From Paraburkholderia sp. PGU19 (GTDB lineage: Bacteria; Pseudomonadota; Gammaproteobacteria; Burkholderiales; Burkholderiaceae), in contig NZ_AP023183.1 of NCBI RefSeq assembly GCF_013426915.1, positions 788,822-852,821 of the forward strand: a stretch of DNA of 64,000 bases, given 5' to 3'. The position numbers and the translations under genes are program-made. The notes below the pieces were generated by a model, which did no database searches, was not told the origin of the DNA, and saw only the letters and a list, made by a program, of their open reading frames with translations. Positions 1-7,416 of this stretch are shown one piece after another. How positions within the stretch are numbered: position 1 is the first letter of the stretch; the number at the start of each line of letters is the position of its first letter.

Positions 1-822
1 GAAGCGAGTGGCGGCCAGGCAACGATTCCGGTTGCAGAGGTTGTGCCGAATCCGTGGCAACCGCGGCGGATTTTTGTCGAGGCCGAGCTTTCGGATCTTG
101 CCGAGTCTATTCGCGAAAAGGGGTTGGTTCAGCCGGTGGCGGTGCGGCGCGTTGATTCTGGCTACCAGCTGGTCGCTGGTGAGCGGCGGTTGCGCGCGCA
201 CAAAATCTTGGGCATGGAGCAAATCAAGGCCGTAATAGTCGAGTGCTCCGATGAGGATATGGTTGTTCTCGCGTTGGTAGAGAACATCGGGCGGTCCAAC
301 CTAACCGACTATGAGATCGCGATTTCGCTTCGTCGTGCGGAAGCAGAGTTTCCGAATCGAAAGCGGCTTGCTGAGTCCCTCGGTATGTCGCGCACCGGGC
401 TGTATCAATTTTTGGCGTTCGACAAGCTGCCCGATTTCATCAAGGAGCAATTGGACTTGCAGCCCGCGTTGCTTGGGTGCAACGCTGCAGAAGAAGTTGT
501 GTCGGCTATCAAAAAGCATGGCGCTGCCGGTTTGGCTGCGGCAAAGGACTTGTGGTCGGATGTTGTCAAAGGAGAAATTCTTCAGGGCCGATATGCTGCC
601 GCAATCGTAGCGCAGGCCACCCGTCAGGGTTCACGAGCGGAGGCCCGTGAGCGGAGCATCGCGAAGTTCTTTTCGGGCAAGGAACAGGCCGGTAGCATTA
701 CCAAGGACGTGAACTCGTTCACCGTAAAAATCAAGACCGGGTCGCTTAGCGAAGCTCAAGAGACTCGAATCCGGCAACTTATCAGTGAGCTGTACCGGGA
801 AGAACCAAGCGCGCAGCAGTAA
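1..822 (+). CDS. parB: ParB-family partition protein, 5'-truncated by window edge
   Basis: The frame is open from base 1, so the true start lies outside the window; the GTG at 43 is internal. The visible N-terminus (IPVAEVVPNPWQPRRIF, then ELSDLAESIREKGLVQPVAVR) is the typical ParB/Spo0J CTP-binding domain entry, followed by the GERRLRAHK motif and the ENIGRSNLTDYE region. A helix-turn-helix follows (about residues 110-140 of the visible part). ParB proteins bind parS palindromes and, with ParA, segregate plasmids or chromosomes. A ParA partner would be expected upstream, outside the window. A terminator follows 20 bases after the stop, and three palindromes at 1414-1567 are candidate binding sites. 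Family call is firm; whether it belongs to a plasmid or chromid is not decidable here. Confidence 0.93.
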   Translation, partial: EASGGQATIPVAEVVPNPWQPRRIFVEAELSDLAESIREKGLVQPVAVRRVDSGYQLVAGERRLRAHKILGMEQIKAVIVECSDEDMVVLALVENIGRSNLTDYEIAISLRRAEAEFPNRKRLAESLGMSRTGLYQFLAFDKLPDFIKEQLDLQPALLGCNAAEEVVSAIKKHGAAGLAAAKDLWSDVVKGEILQGRYAAAIVAQATRQGSRAEARERSIAKFFSGKEQAGSITKDVNSFTVKIKTGSLSEAQETRIRQLISELYREEPSAQQ

Positions 823-842
823 TCGAACTCACCGGTGAGAAG

Positions 843-864
843 CCCGCAACTTGCGGGTTTTTTT
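843..864 (+). terminator. Rho-independent terminator of parB
   Basis: CCCGC and GCGGG arms (extendable to 7 bp) enclose a short AACTT loop and are followed by seven T residues. It sits 20 bases after the parB stop codon. Confidence 0.85.
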
Positions 865-868
865 ACGA

Positions 869-1344
869 GTGTGCCGAGCGTGCACACCAGCTTGGGGGTG
901 AAAGTGGCCTATCAAGCCGGGTGGTGGTAAAGGAAGCGAAACGCAAGAGGGTCGTCGTGAGGCGAGGTCTGGAGGAAGCGTGTAGCAAAGCCACGACTTC
1001 ACGAACAGAAACCAGATATGAGGCCTACCAGGCCGGACGAGCAAGCACGTGATTGCGAAGTCCATGACCCTCAAGGGTCTGGGTGGTAGATCTGGCGGGT
1101 GTGTGGTGAAGGCGCTGTGCTTACCTTCAGGAGGCTTGCCCGGTGTCCTAGAATCAGGACTGAGCAGCTCGCAAGGGTTGTTGATCGTCGTGCAGGAGTC
1201 AGCAGAAGGCATAGTAGGGCGGTGGTTATGCCTGAAGGCCTGAACCGAAAGGAGCGGCGAGTAAGCCGGAGAACTCGGCATGGGAGCGCAGCAGAAAACG
1301 CATCGCCGTTTGAGCGTAGCAATATGAACACGACAGCGTCCTGA
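869..1344 (+). mobile_element. Group II intron, 5' fragment
   Basis: Shortly after the parB terminator begins a GTGTG start followed by purine-rich, strongly structured sequence with elements such as GTGAAAGTGGCCTATCAAG and GGAAGCGAAACGCAAGAGGG, which I recognise as domain I-type sequence of bacterial group II introns. The intron-encoded protein starts at 1228 and runs only about 38 codons before a stop, so the reverse transcriptase body and the 3' domains V and VI are missing. Position directly behind a terminator hairpin is the known target preference of class C introns, but I cannot assign a class by eye. Confidence 0.6.
1228..1344 (+). pseudogene. Group II intron reverse transcriptase/maturase, N-terminal remnant
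   Basis: ATG at 1228 opens a frame starting MPEGLNRKERRVSRRTRHG, the usual beginning of many group II intron-encoded proteins. It ends with TGA at 1342-1344 after 38 residues, against more than 400 in intact maturases. No further reverse transcriptase motifs are visible downstream in any frame. The fragment lies inside the intron 5' part and is almost surely inactive. Confidence 0.55.
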
Positions 1345-1413
1345 GAAGCCTTTAGCGTGCCGGCGAGGCTTTGACACGCCCAACCTCCAGACAGCGCCAT
1401 GCCCACGTCGCGG

Positions 1414-1432
1414 GTGTCAGTAGTACCGACAC
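1414..1432. promoter_or_regulatory. parS-like palindrome 1
   Basis: GTGTCAGTAGTACCGACAC, a 19-base near-palindrome (one mismatch between arms). First of three copies between parB and the next gene; proposed ParB binding site by position. Confidence 0.55.
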
Positions 1433-1485
1433 TCCGGACCTTCTTGCGGTCTGACCCGCATCACACGCCTCGCGGGGGCATCGAG

Positions 1486-1504
1486 GTGTCAGTATTACTG
1501 ACAC
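1486..1504. promoter_or_regulatory. parS-like palindrome 2
   Basis: GTGTCAGTATTACTGACAC, a perfect 9+1+9 palindrome. It starts 72 bases after copy 1. Proposed centromere-like site for the adjacent ParB. Confidence 0.6.
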
Positions 1505-1530
1505 GCCTCCTGATATCCGCTGAACGGGAG

Positions 1531-1567
1531 GTCGCCAGAGTGTCAGTAGTACCGACACTCTGGCGAC
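1531..1567. promoter_or_regulatory. parS-like palindrome 3, extended
   Basis: The core GTGTCAGTAGTACCGACAC at 1540-1558 is identical to copy 1. Here the symmetry extends outward by nine further base pairs (GTCGCCAGA against TCTGGCGAC), giving a 37-base dyad. Copy 3 starts 54 bases after copy 2. Confidence 0.6.
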
Positions 1568-2005
1568 CCATGTGCTCATGAGGTCTGCAGGTCAGGCGTC
1601 GCCTGAACGAGAACAGGCTGAAACAAGGGGCCTGACTGTTTGGGAGAGACATTCAGTCTAATGGACGATGCGACGGAAGAACCGCCGAGCAGATCGAACG
1701 CCAGTGTCAATGGCCTCCAGTAATCCCGCCATCCTGGTGCAGTGCTGTCCGTCACTGGCTGCCATAGTGGGAACCTCACTGCCCTTGCCGATACGCGTCT
1801 CCGCGGCGGCACGCAGGCCGGCGCGGCATCCGGCGCTGATTCGCCCATGCAACGCGGCGGCAGCTGCCTGCTGTCGTGAAAACCTAGCCGGAGAAGGCGA
1901 TGTGCGCCGTTTGCCGCCCGTCGTGCGAGGGGAGTTGTCCGTCGATAGCAATCTGATTTGGGCGAGACGGTTGCGCGCAGCCTGCGGTCCGGCCGGTCGA
2001 GATGC
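1568..2005. other. Stretch without a recognised gene
   Basis: Open frames exist on both strands (for example the minus strand 1576-2235), but their composition is arginine- and proline-rich shadow-like sequence with no motif I know. I see no gene, promoter or repeat that I can support. Confidence 0.4.
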
Positions 2006-2161
2006 GCCGAGCGTAACACTTCCGTTTCCCTCGGCGAGCATTTTGCAGACTTGGTCGTAGGTCCGCTCAGGCCTATAGGCTCCGCAAGTGATGTCATGCG
2101 CGCCGGGCTGCGCCCGCTCGAAACGCACGAGACACAGGTGCGGGCGCTGCAGAAGCGTTGA
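2006..2161 (+). pseudogene. Decayed ParD-type antitoxin
   Basis: The frame encodes ERNTSVSLGEHFADLV, then SASDVMRAGLRPLETHETQVRALQ, closely matching the intact antitoxin at 4217 (KNTSVSLGDHFAEFV, TASDVVRAGLRLLEEQEAKLDALR). No start codon is in a sensible place and the middle of the ribbon-helix-helix region is altered. It is followed by a matching ParE remnant at 2246, so a second parDE pair has decayed here. Confidence 0.65.
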
Positions 2162-2245
2162 AGGTCGACGAGGTGTCGGAGATCCGATGCCGTTTCATGG
2201 CGAGGCGTTCCTTGTGCGCATGCGTGCCCCCGCACGGCGGTCCCG

Positions 2246-2437
2246 ATGGCCGTTAGGGTGCGACAGCTGGCCGAGTCCGATCTCGAGGACTTCTGGCGCT
2301 ACACGGCTACGCATTGGCCTCCCGGGCAGACCGACCGCTATCACAGCGACTTGATCGCAACTAGAACACGAGGGGCCGCATATCGAGGAGGCCGGCCCTA
2401 CCTGCCTTCTAGTGCGGCAGGATTCTCCGTGTTTTAG
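2246..2437 (+). pseudogene. Decayed ParE-type toxin
   Basis: The frame starts MAVRVRQLAESDLEDFWRYT and resembles the start of the intact ParE toxin at 4459 (LSPAAELDLDDIWDYS, then ENWGIRQAERYI against THWPPGQTDRYH here). After about 40 residues the similarity is lost and the frame ends. It follows the ParD remnant by 85 bases, in the normal order. Confidence 0.6.
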
Positions 2438-2634
2438 CGTGAGAAGACGGACACCACGCTAGGCGTGATCTAGGTCGCGCACCAGCGTATGGACGTCCGG
2501 CATCACCTCAGATCCGAATCACGGCGGGCGCAGGGCAGAATCGTCCTTGTTAATGCGGAGATTTCCACGGGGAAACCTGAAGAAAACCATTCCGACCTCC
2601 GTGTTGATCGCCGTGCTCGGCATCCACGGCCGCG

Positions 2635-2928
2635 ATGAAGACGATCGTGGTCACGCTGCCTGATGCAAAGACGGAGCGCGACCGCGGCTACCAGGAGCGG
2701 ATCGTGTTCTTCGGGGCGCCGCGCACGTCCGGCGGCTTCATTTACAACATCCGGATCTTGGCGACGATCTGATGGAGCGCCCGGCGGCGGACGCGACAGG
2801 CGAGCTGCAACTGCTCGAGGTCGGGGTTGGGGACGGACGCGACGCATTCCGCGCGCATCGACGACGTAGACCTGTTCGTGATGCTGGGCGTGCCCACGCG
2901 CAGCGCTTGGTCCCGCTGAGCGTACCCA
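2635..2928 (+). pseudogene. Decayed hypothetical gene
   Basis: ATG at 2635 opens MKTIVVTLPDAKTERDRGYQ, then RIVFFGAPRTSGGFIYNIR, and stops at 2770-2772. The next frame continues smoothly (ERPAADATGELQLLEVGVG), and a third frame ends with SARIDDVDLFVMLGVPTRSA. The pieces read as one protein broken by two frameshifts. I do not recognise the family and assign no function. Confidence 0.35.
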
Positions 2929-3146
2929 GGAGGGCCTTGGTGCGGGTACGAGCATCGTGGTGACTACCCGGAGGAGGTGATCGTCCGGCGTGAAGAAGGA
3001 CACATGATCATCAAGGCGATTTTTCCCGCCGGCAGCACGGTGTGGGGCGGACGGTCGGAAGGATAATTGGTTGATGACTGATGCTTGATGCTTGATGCGA
3101 TCTGGGTTACCCTGATAGAGACAATCGGATGTCTATGGAAGCCCCC

Positions 3147-3377
3147 ATGCGAACCACCCTCGATATCGACGACGACGTACTCGCCCTCGCACGCGCGCGT
3201 GCCGACCGCGAGCACGTGTCGATCGGCCGCATCATCTCGCAACTCGCGCGCGCAGCGCTGCAGCGTCCCGCAGTCGCTCCGGCCACGCGCAACGGCTTGC
3301 CGGTGCTGCCGAACGCGCGCACCGCGCGCACGGTCACGCCCGAAGTCGTCAACCAGCTGCGCGACGAGGCGCCCTGA
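3147..3377 (+). CDS. VapB-type antitoxin of a VapBC pair
   Basis: The protein begins MRTTLDIDDDVLALARARA, the ribbon-helix-helix DNA-binding start of VapB/CopG-type antitoxins, and has a short variable C-terminus that would wrap the toxin. ATG 3147 is preferred over upstream ATG codons at 3129 and 3135 because GGAAG lies six bases ahead and the family starts at MRTT. Its stop (3375-3377) shares a base with the toxin start (TGATG), the usual coupling. It should neutralise the PIN-domain toxin and repress the pair's promoter, and probably stabilises the replicon. Confidence 0.85.
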   Translation: MRTTLDIDDDVLALARARADREHVSIGRIISQLARAALQRPAVAPATRNGLPVLPNARTARTVTPEVVNQLRDEAP

Positions 3378-3808
3378 TGACGTATCTGCTTGACGTCAAC
3401 GTACTGATTGCGCTGCTCGACGCGGGCCACGTACAGCACGAGGCCGCGCACGAATGGTTCGGCCGGGCAGGGCACGCCGCTTGGGCGACCTGCCCGCTGA
3501 CAGAAAACGGCGTGCTGCGCATCATCGGCAATCCGCGCTACCCGAACACGCTGGAGACGCCGGCCGCGGTCGCGCCGCTCGTCGCGCAGCTTCGAGCACA
3601 TCCTGGCCACACCTTCTGGTCTGACGACCTGAGCATGCTCGATCCGGAGCACGTTGACCTGAGCCGCGTCCTCGCGACCGACCAGGTGACCGACACGTAC
3701 CTGCTCGCCCTCGCGCGCCGCCATGGAGGGGCGCTGGCCACCTTCGACCGCCGGCTGGTCGCCGATGCGGTGCCCGACGGTGCGCGCCACCTCGAAGTCA
3801 TTGGTTAA
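3377..3808 (+). CDS. vapC: VapC-type PIN-domain toxin ribonuclease
   Basis: 143 residues. The start MTYLLDVNVLIALL carries Asp6, with Glu43 in PLTENG, and Asp106 and Asp124 in TDTYLLALA and ATFDRR, the four acidic residues of PIN nucleases that hold Mg2+. Toxins of this type cut RNA (often tRNA) when their antitoxin is lost. Translationally coupled to the antitoxin upstream by the TGATG overlap. Length is normal and nothing suggests decay. Confidence 0.88.
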   Translation: MTYLLDVNVLIALLDAGHVQHEAAHEWFGRAGHAAWATCPLTENGVLRIIGNPRYPNTLETPAAVAPLVAQLRAHPGHTFWSDDLSMLDPEHVDLSRVLATDQVTDTYLLALARRHGGALATFDRRLVADAVPDGARHLEVIG

Positions 3809-3813
3809 GGGAG

Positions 3814-3884
3814 CATTATCGGGCCGTAATGTCAAACGGCCCCGCACCCAGCCTGTTTCGACATTATGGGCCGTAATGTCAAAC
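3814..3884. repeat. 17-bp direct repeat, each copy with a small hairpin
   Basis: GGGCCGTAATGTCAAAC occurs at 3821-3837 and again at 3868-3884, 47 bases apart. In both copies an upstream CATTAT pairs with TAATG (3814-3831 and 3862-3878), so each is also a small inverted repeat. It lies just after the vapBC pair. Function unknown; candidates are an iteron-like site, a recombinase site or transposon-end relics. Confidence 0.5.
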
Positions 3885-3908
3885 CGTCGGCGGGGCCACC
3901 GGTTCGTG

Positions 3909-3993
3909 CGTGAAACATCCCGCGTAAAACATTAGCACCGATAAATCATTGATTTAGCGCCATTTATTCGAGTGGTTTGTCGGATGTTTCACG
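3909..3993. repeat. 85-base nested dyad with half-parS-like arms
   Basis: CGTGAAACATCC at 3909-3920 is perfectly inverted as GGATGTTTCACG at 3982-3993. Between them lies a palindrome AAATCATTGATTT at 3943-3955. Each outer arm contains half of the classic parS palindrome (TGTTTCACG or its complement). It could be a recombination or partition-related site; I see no gene here. Confidence 0.45.
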
Positions 3994-4186
3994 GAAATTA
4001 AAGGGCACGGGCCTGCCGGCGCAACACCGGTGCATGTTGCAGCGCCGAATACACCAACATTTGCGAAAGCGTAGTGATTGTTACGTTATTTGTAACTTAG
4101 CCCCATCGTGGTGGGGAAGCGAAATCATCTTCGTGTACGTCGCGTGAAGGCGTTTTCGCGGCGGGCAGGCGGTTACCAAGAGTTGG

Positions 4187-4192
4187 TATAAT
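4187..4192 (+). promoter_or_regulatory. -10 element of the parDE promoter
   Basis: A perfect TATAAT hexamer lies 25 bases upstream of the antitoxin start. No convincing -35 box is at the standard distance. Confidence 0.5.
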
Positions 4193-4216
4193 AGACGCAG
4201 AAACCACGGGAGCCAC

Positions 4217-4462
4217 ATGATGGGCAAGAATACCTCCGTTTCGCTCGGCGACCACTTTGCCGAATTTGTCGAAGACCGCGTGCGGGCCGGGCGCTACAAC
4301 ACGGCGAGCGACGTGGTTCGGGCCGGCCTGCGCTTGCTGGAGGAACAGGAAGCAAAACTCGATGCCCTGCGCGTCGAACTGGAGAAGGGCGAGCGTTCGG
4401 GTCCGTCCAGGCCGTTTGACTTCGATGCGTTTCTCGCACGCAAGAGGCAGTCCGCGACGTGA
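4217..4462 (+). CDS. parD: ParD-type antitoxin
   Basis: 81 residues starting MMGKNTSVSLGDHFAEFVED, the ribbon-helix-helix fold of ParD, followed by TASDVVRAGLRLLEEQEAK and a C-terminal toxin-binding tail. GGGAG at 4208-4212 serves either the ATG at 4217 or the one at 4220; spacing slightly favours 4220. The stop overlaps the toxin GTG start by four bases (GTGA). It should bind ParE and repress its own promoter; a TATAAT lies just upstream. Confidence 0.9.
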   Translation: MMGKNTSVSLGDHFAEFVEDRVRAGRYNTASDVVRAGLRLLEEQEAKLDALRVELEKGERSGPSRPFDFDAFLARKRQSAT

Positions 4463-4758
4463 AGCAGTTTGTTCTTTCGCCGGCGGCCGAACTGGATCTC
4501 GATGATATCTGGGACTATTCGGCAGAGAACTGGGGGATCCGACAGGCAGAGCGCTATATCCGCATGATTCAGGACACGATCATTGGATTGACTGACGGCA
4601 CACAGCCGAGTCAGGCCGCCTCCCGCGTTCGACCGGGTTACCGCAGCGTGCTGGTCGGCACGCACATTCTGTTTTTCAAGGAGACCGATAGCCTGGTCGA
4701 CGTCATCCGGATTCTGCACCAGCGGATGGATCCCTCTGAGCACCTGAGCGAGCACTAG
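4459..4758 (+). CDS. parE: ParE-type toxin
   Basis: 99 residues from a GTG start overlapping the antitoxin stop. The sequence VLSPAAELDLDDIWDYSAENWG, then QAERYIRMIQDTI, and the ending HILFFKETDSLVDVIRILHQRMD, are those of the RelE/ParE superfamily. ParE toxins of this class inhibit DNA gyrase. The intact pair contrasts with the decayed copy 2 kb upstream and probably acts in replicon maintenance. Confidence 0.9.
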   Translation: MKQFVLSPAAELDLDDIWDYSAENWGIRQAERYIRMIQDTIIGLTDGTQPSQAASRVRPGYRSVLVGTHILFFKETDSLVDVIRILHQRMDPSEHLSEH

Positions 4759-4985
4759 CTTCTTTTTCTTCCACTCGGCCCGCCGGGAAGACCAGAGCAA
4801 CACATGATTGTCGTCGCGTCCTCCAAGCTGGACCGATGTGACGCAGATGAACGCGACAACGCGAGACCGGATTGCGCGCGCACTGGCTCGTAAAAAAAGC
4901 CCGCTCGATAAGCGCGCTTGTGCGCATTGATTGGGCGCACTGTGTCTTGCAGCTTCCTGAACGGACCCGACTCTCAGGCGTAGAC

Positions 4986-6563
4986 GAGAGTGTGCAGAAG
5001 TTGGGGAGGCTCCAAAGGGGGCCGTTCGGTGGCGGCGCCAGTTTCACTTCAGGTAGGCTTACCAGTCTCGCAACGGTGGGAGCTAGCCATGCGGTTGATC
5101 ATCGAAGCAAGGTTGGTCGACGGAGACAGTGACACAGTCGAGGAGGGCGACGGAGTTCTGGCCGTCGTTGAGCGCCCTGATTGCAGTATTGCTGAACTGG
5201 GCTTGTCTCTCGCGGAAGGGCGTTCGCTGCTGGCGAAGGTGCAGATCGAACTTGTTTCGAAACAGGTGCGGCGATGGCTCGCAGGCCAGACTCATTGTGA
5301 GAGCTGCGGTGCGGCCTTGAGGCATAAAGACAGTCGCTCGACCGTGCTGCGCACCGTCTACGGCAAAGTGACGCTGAAGAGTCCGCGGCTGTGGTCTTGC
5401 GCGTGCCAAGAGACTGCGCAGACGAAGCAGCGTGTGATCCACCCCTTGTCGAAGGCGCTGGCCAGGCGCGTCACCCCGGAGCTGGAATATCTGCAGGCGA
5501 AGTGGGCAGCTCATTTGCCCTACCGGCAGGCGACGAATATGCTCAAGGAAGTGCTACCGCTGGACAACGGCATCTCGTCGAGTGGCATCCGAGATCGGAT
5601 TCTTGACCTTGGAAAACAGCTCGACGCTGAAATCGAGCGTGACATTGCGCAGCTGCCCCAGTCTGCCGCAGACGGACAGGTTCGCGAGTGCAGTCATGTC
5701 GCCGCCGTGAGCGTCGACTCGGCGTGGCTGCGCAATTGCGACCCCGGGGCAGACCCGGGCCGTCACGTGAACATCGTCGCGGGACGGGCGACGTTCACCG
5801 ACGGTCCCCAAAACTGTATGCCTATGTGCACAAGGAAGTGACCTCGGCCGCAGCGCGACTCGATCAGTTCCTCAGCAGGAACGGTGTGGCGAGCGATGAA
5901 CGCGTGACTGTAATCAGCGACGACGCCTCTGAGTTCGGGAAGACCGTTGAGGGAAGTCAGCTGGCGCGCGGCCGGATCCTCGACTGGTTTCATATCGCGA
6001 TGAAGTTCAGGGCGGCGGAGCGTTCCGTATTCGGCAGCAAGATGATCGACTCGATGGAACGCGAATCGGTGGAGACCGAGATCATCCACGCCAAATGGCT
6101 GGTCTGGCATGGAAAGGGCCGCAAGGCGTTGGAGCGGATCAAGGCACTGGACAGTCAGCTCCTCGCAAGGCAGGGATACGAATTCAATACATTGTGGTGG
6201 AATCTGAACACTGTCTCCAATTACCTGGAGAAGAACGCGGGCACGTTGGTCAACTACGGCGCCCGATATCGCAAGGGCCTGCCGATCAGCAGCAGCATCG
6301 CCGAGTCCGCGGTGAACCAGGTCGTCAGCTGCCGTATGGCCAAGAAGCGACAGATGCGCTCGACAGACGAAGGGGCACATTGCATGGCACAGGTCAGGGT
6401 TGCGGTGTTAAACGGGGAATTCTCACCCCGTCGCATCTCGACATTCAAGACTGCCGACAGCGGTTACGGCAAATGCACCGGGCCAATGGACGCGACAGAC
6501 CGAGCAGTCATGCAGTAAGTTCTGAAATCCTAACGAATCTCTCCCCAACTTTTGCACGCTCTC
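4986..6563 (+). mobile_element. ISKra4-type insertion sequence
   Basis: Inverted ends can be seen: GAGAGTGTGCAGAAGTTGG from 4986, and the complement of 6541-6563 reads GAGAGCGTGCAAAAGTTGG; the match runs for 23 bases with two mismatches. The enclosed 1.58 kb holds one transposase gene, which is frameshifted. I did not find an obvious target duplication. Confidence 0.75.
5089..6518 (+). pseudogene. ISKra4-family transposase, frameshifted
   Basis: Starts at ATG 5089 (MRLIIEARLVDGDSDT) behind GGGAG. The first part has a zinc-finger-like CESCGAALRHKDSRS segment and the VAAVSVDSAWLRNC catalytic region, in one frame up to about 5810. The rest (KLYAYVHKEVTSAAARLDQF to the stop at 6518) continues in another frame, with the family signature ISSSIAESAVNQVVSCRMAK near the end. 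The switch falls at CCCCAAAA (5805-5812), consistent with a one-base indel; no canonical slippery heptamer is in register, so programmed frameshifting is unlikely. As written the element is not self-mobile. Confidence 0.8.
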
Positions 6564-7416
6564 TTGAGAGTGCAAATAAAGTTGTCACTACGGTATCTGG
6601 AACTCCCTCCATATAAGGAATCCGAATTGACATCTTTGTCTTGTTCTACGCGGCGGGGATCCAAAGTCACCGCTGCTTGGGAGGCAAGCGCTATAAGGGC
6701 GCGAACAAGTGTCAGCTCGGCCACGTTGCGCGCCACCCGCCCGAGCGTTAGGGTCGGTGAGTGAACGGTGCCGCCCGTCGAGCACAGGTCGGCCACGACG
6801 CTCGCGTCCCTCGGCCAGCGCTTCGCAAAGTTTTACCCGGCTTAGGCAAAGTCTTCGACCGCGGTCATTGGGCGAATTACCGATTGCAAATCGTTGGCGT
6901 TCACTTCTCAGGTGAAAGGGCGCCCTGAGGGCAGCGACCTGGACTCCTACCACCTCGACGATCAGACCCCGCTACTTTTTCCTGATCGTGCGGCTGGTCC
7001 GATCCCATCTTGAGTGCCGGTCACCGCCTACTTAACCATCCCTTCCTAACGTTCAACTCCGACGGCATCCCGCCGACCGACTTCCCTCAATTGACGGAGT
7101 TAACCCTGAGTTAGTCAATAGCGAAATCATTTGCTATTGACAACTTCTCGCTGCGCAACGACCATGTACTCCCCAACGCGAATTTCCTGGAGGCTCGCCG
7201 AACTAGCACCTCGTCTGGCCGCCTTTCTCGAAAGGTCGCCCCACCCGTCTATTGTTCATCGGTGTTGGCGTGAGCCGTCGAACTGGGGGGTCTGAATAAT
7301 GTTCACCTAAAGAAGGAATAAACAGCTGGTCTATATATAGGATGACTAACGAGTTGGCTATGGTAATAACGAACGACAGCGCACAGGCTTCGAATCACAA
7401 CTAGACGGAGACAGAT
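6564..7416. other. Long intergenic stretch upstream of the tannase gene
   Basis: No frame here looks like a real protein. An inverted repeat TCAATAGC (7115-7122) with GCTATTGA (7133-7140) could be an operator, and TATATATAG near 7333 may be part of the promoter for the lipoprotein gene at 7417. Otherwise I see nothing. Confidence 0.35.

Noticed and set aside
829..1383. Minus-strand frame of 184 codons over the group II intron fragment
   Set aside because: Composition is non-protein-like and it covers structured intron sequence and the parB terminator.
1576..2235. Minus-strand frame of 219 codons
   Set aside because: It covers the ParD remnant on the other strand and shows no motif; treated as a shadow.
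5805..5818. Programmed frameshift in the ISKra4 transposase
   Set aside because: The zero-frame codons at CCCCAAAAC do not form an X-XXY-YYZ heptamer in register, so a simple indel is the better reading.
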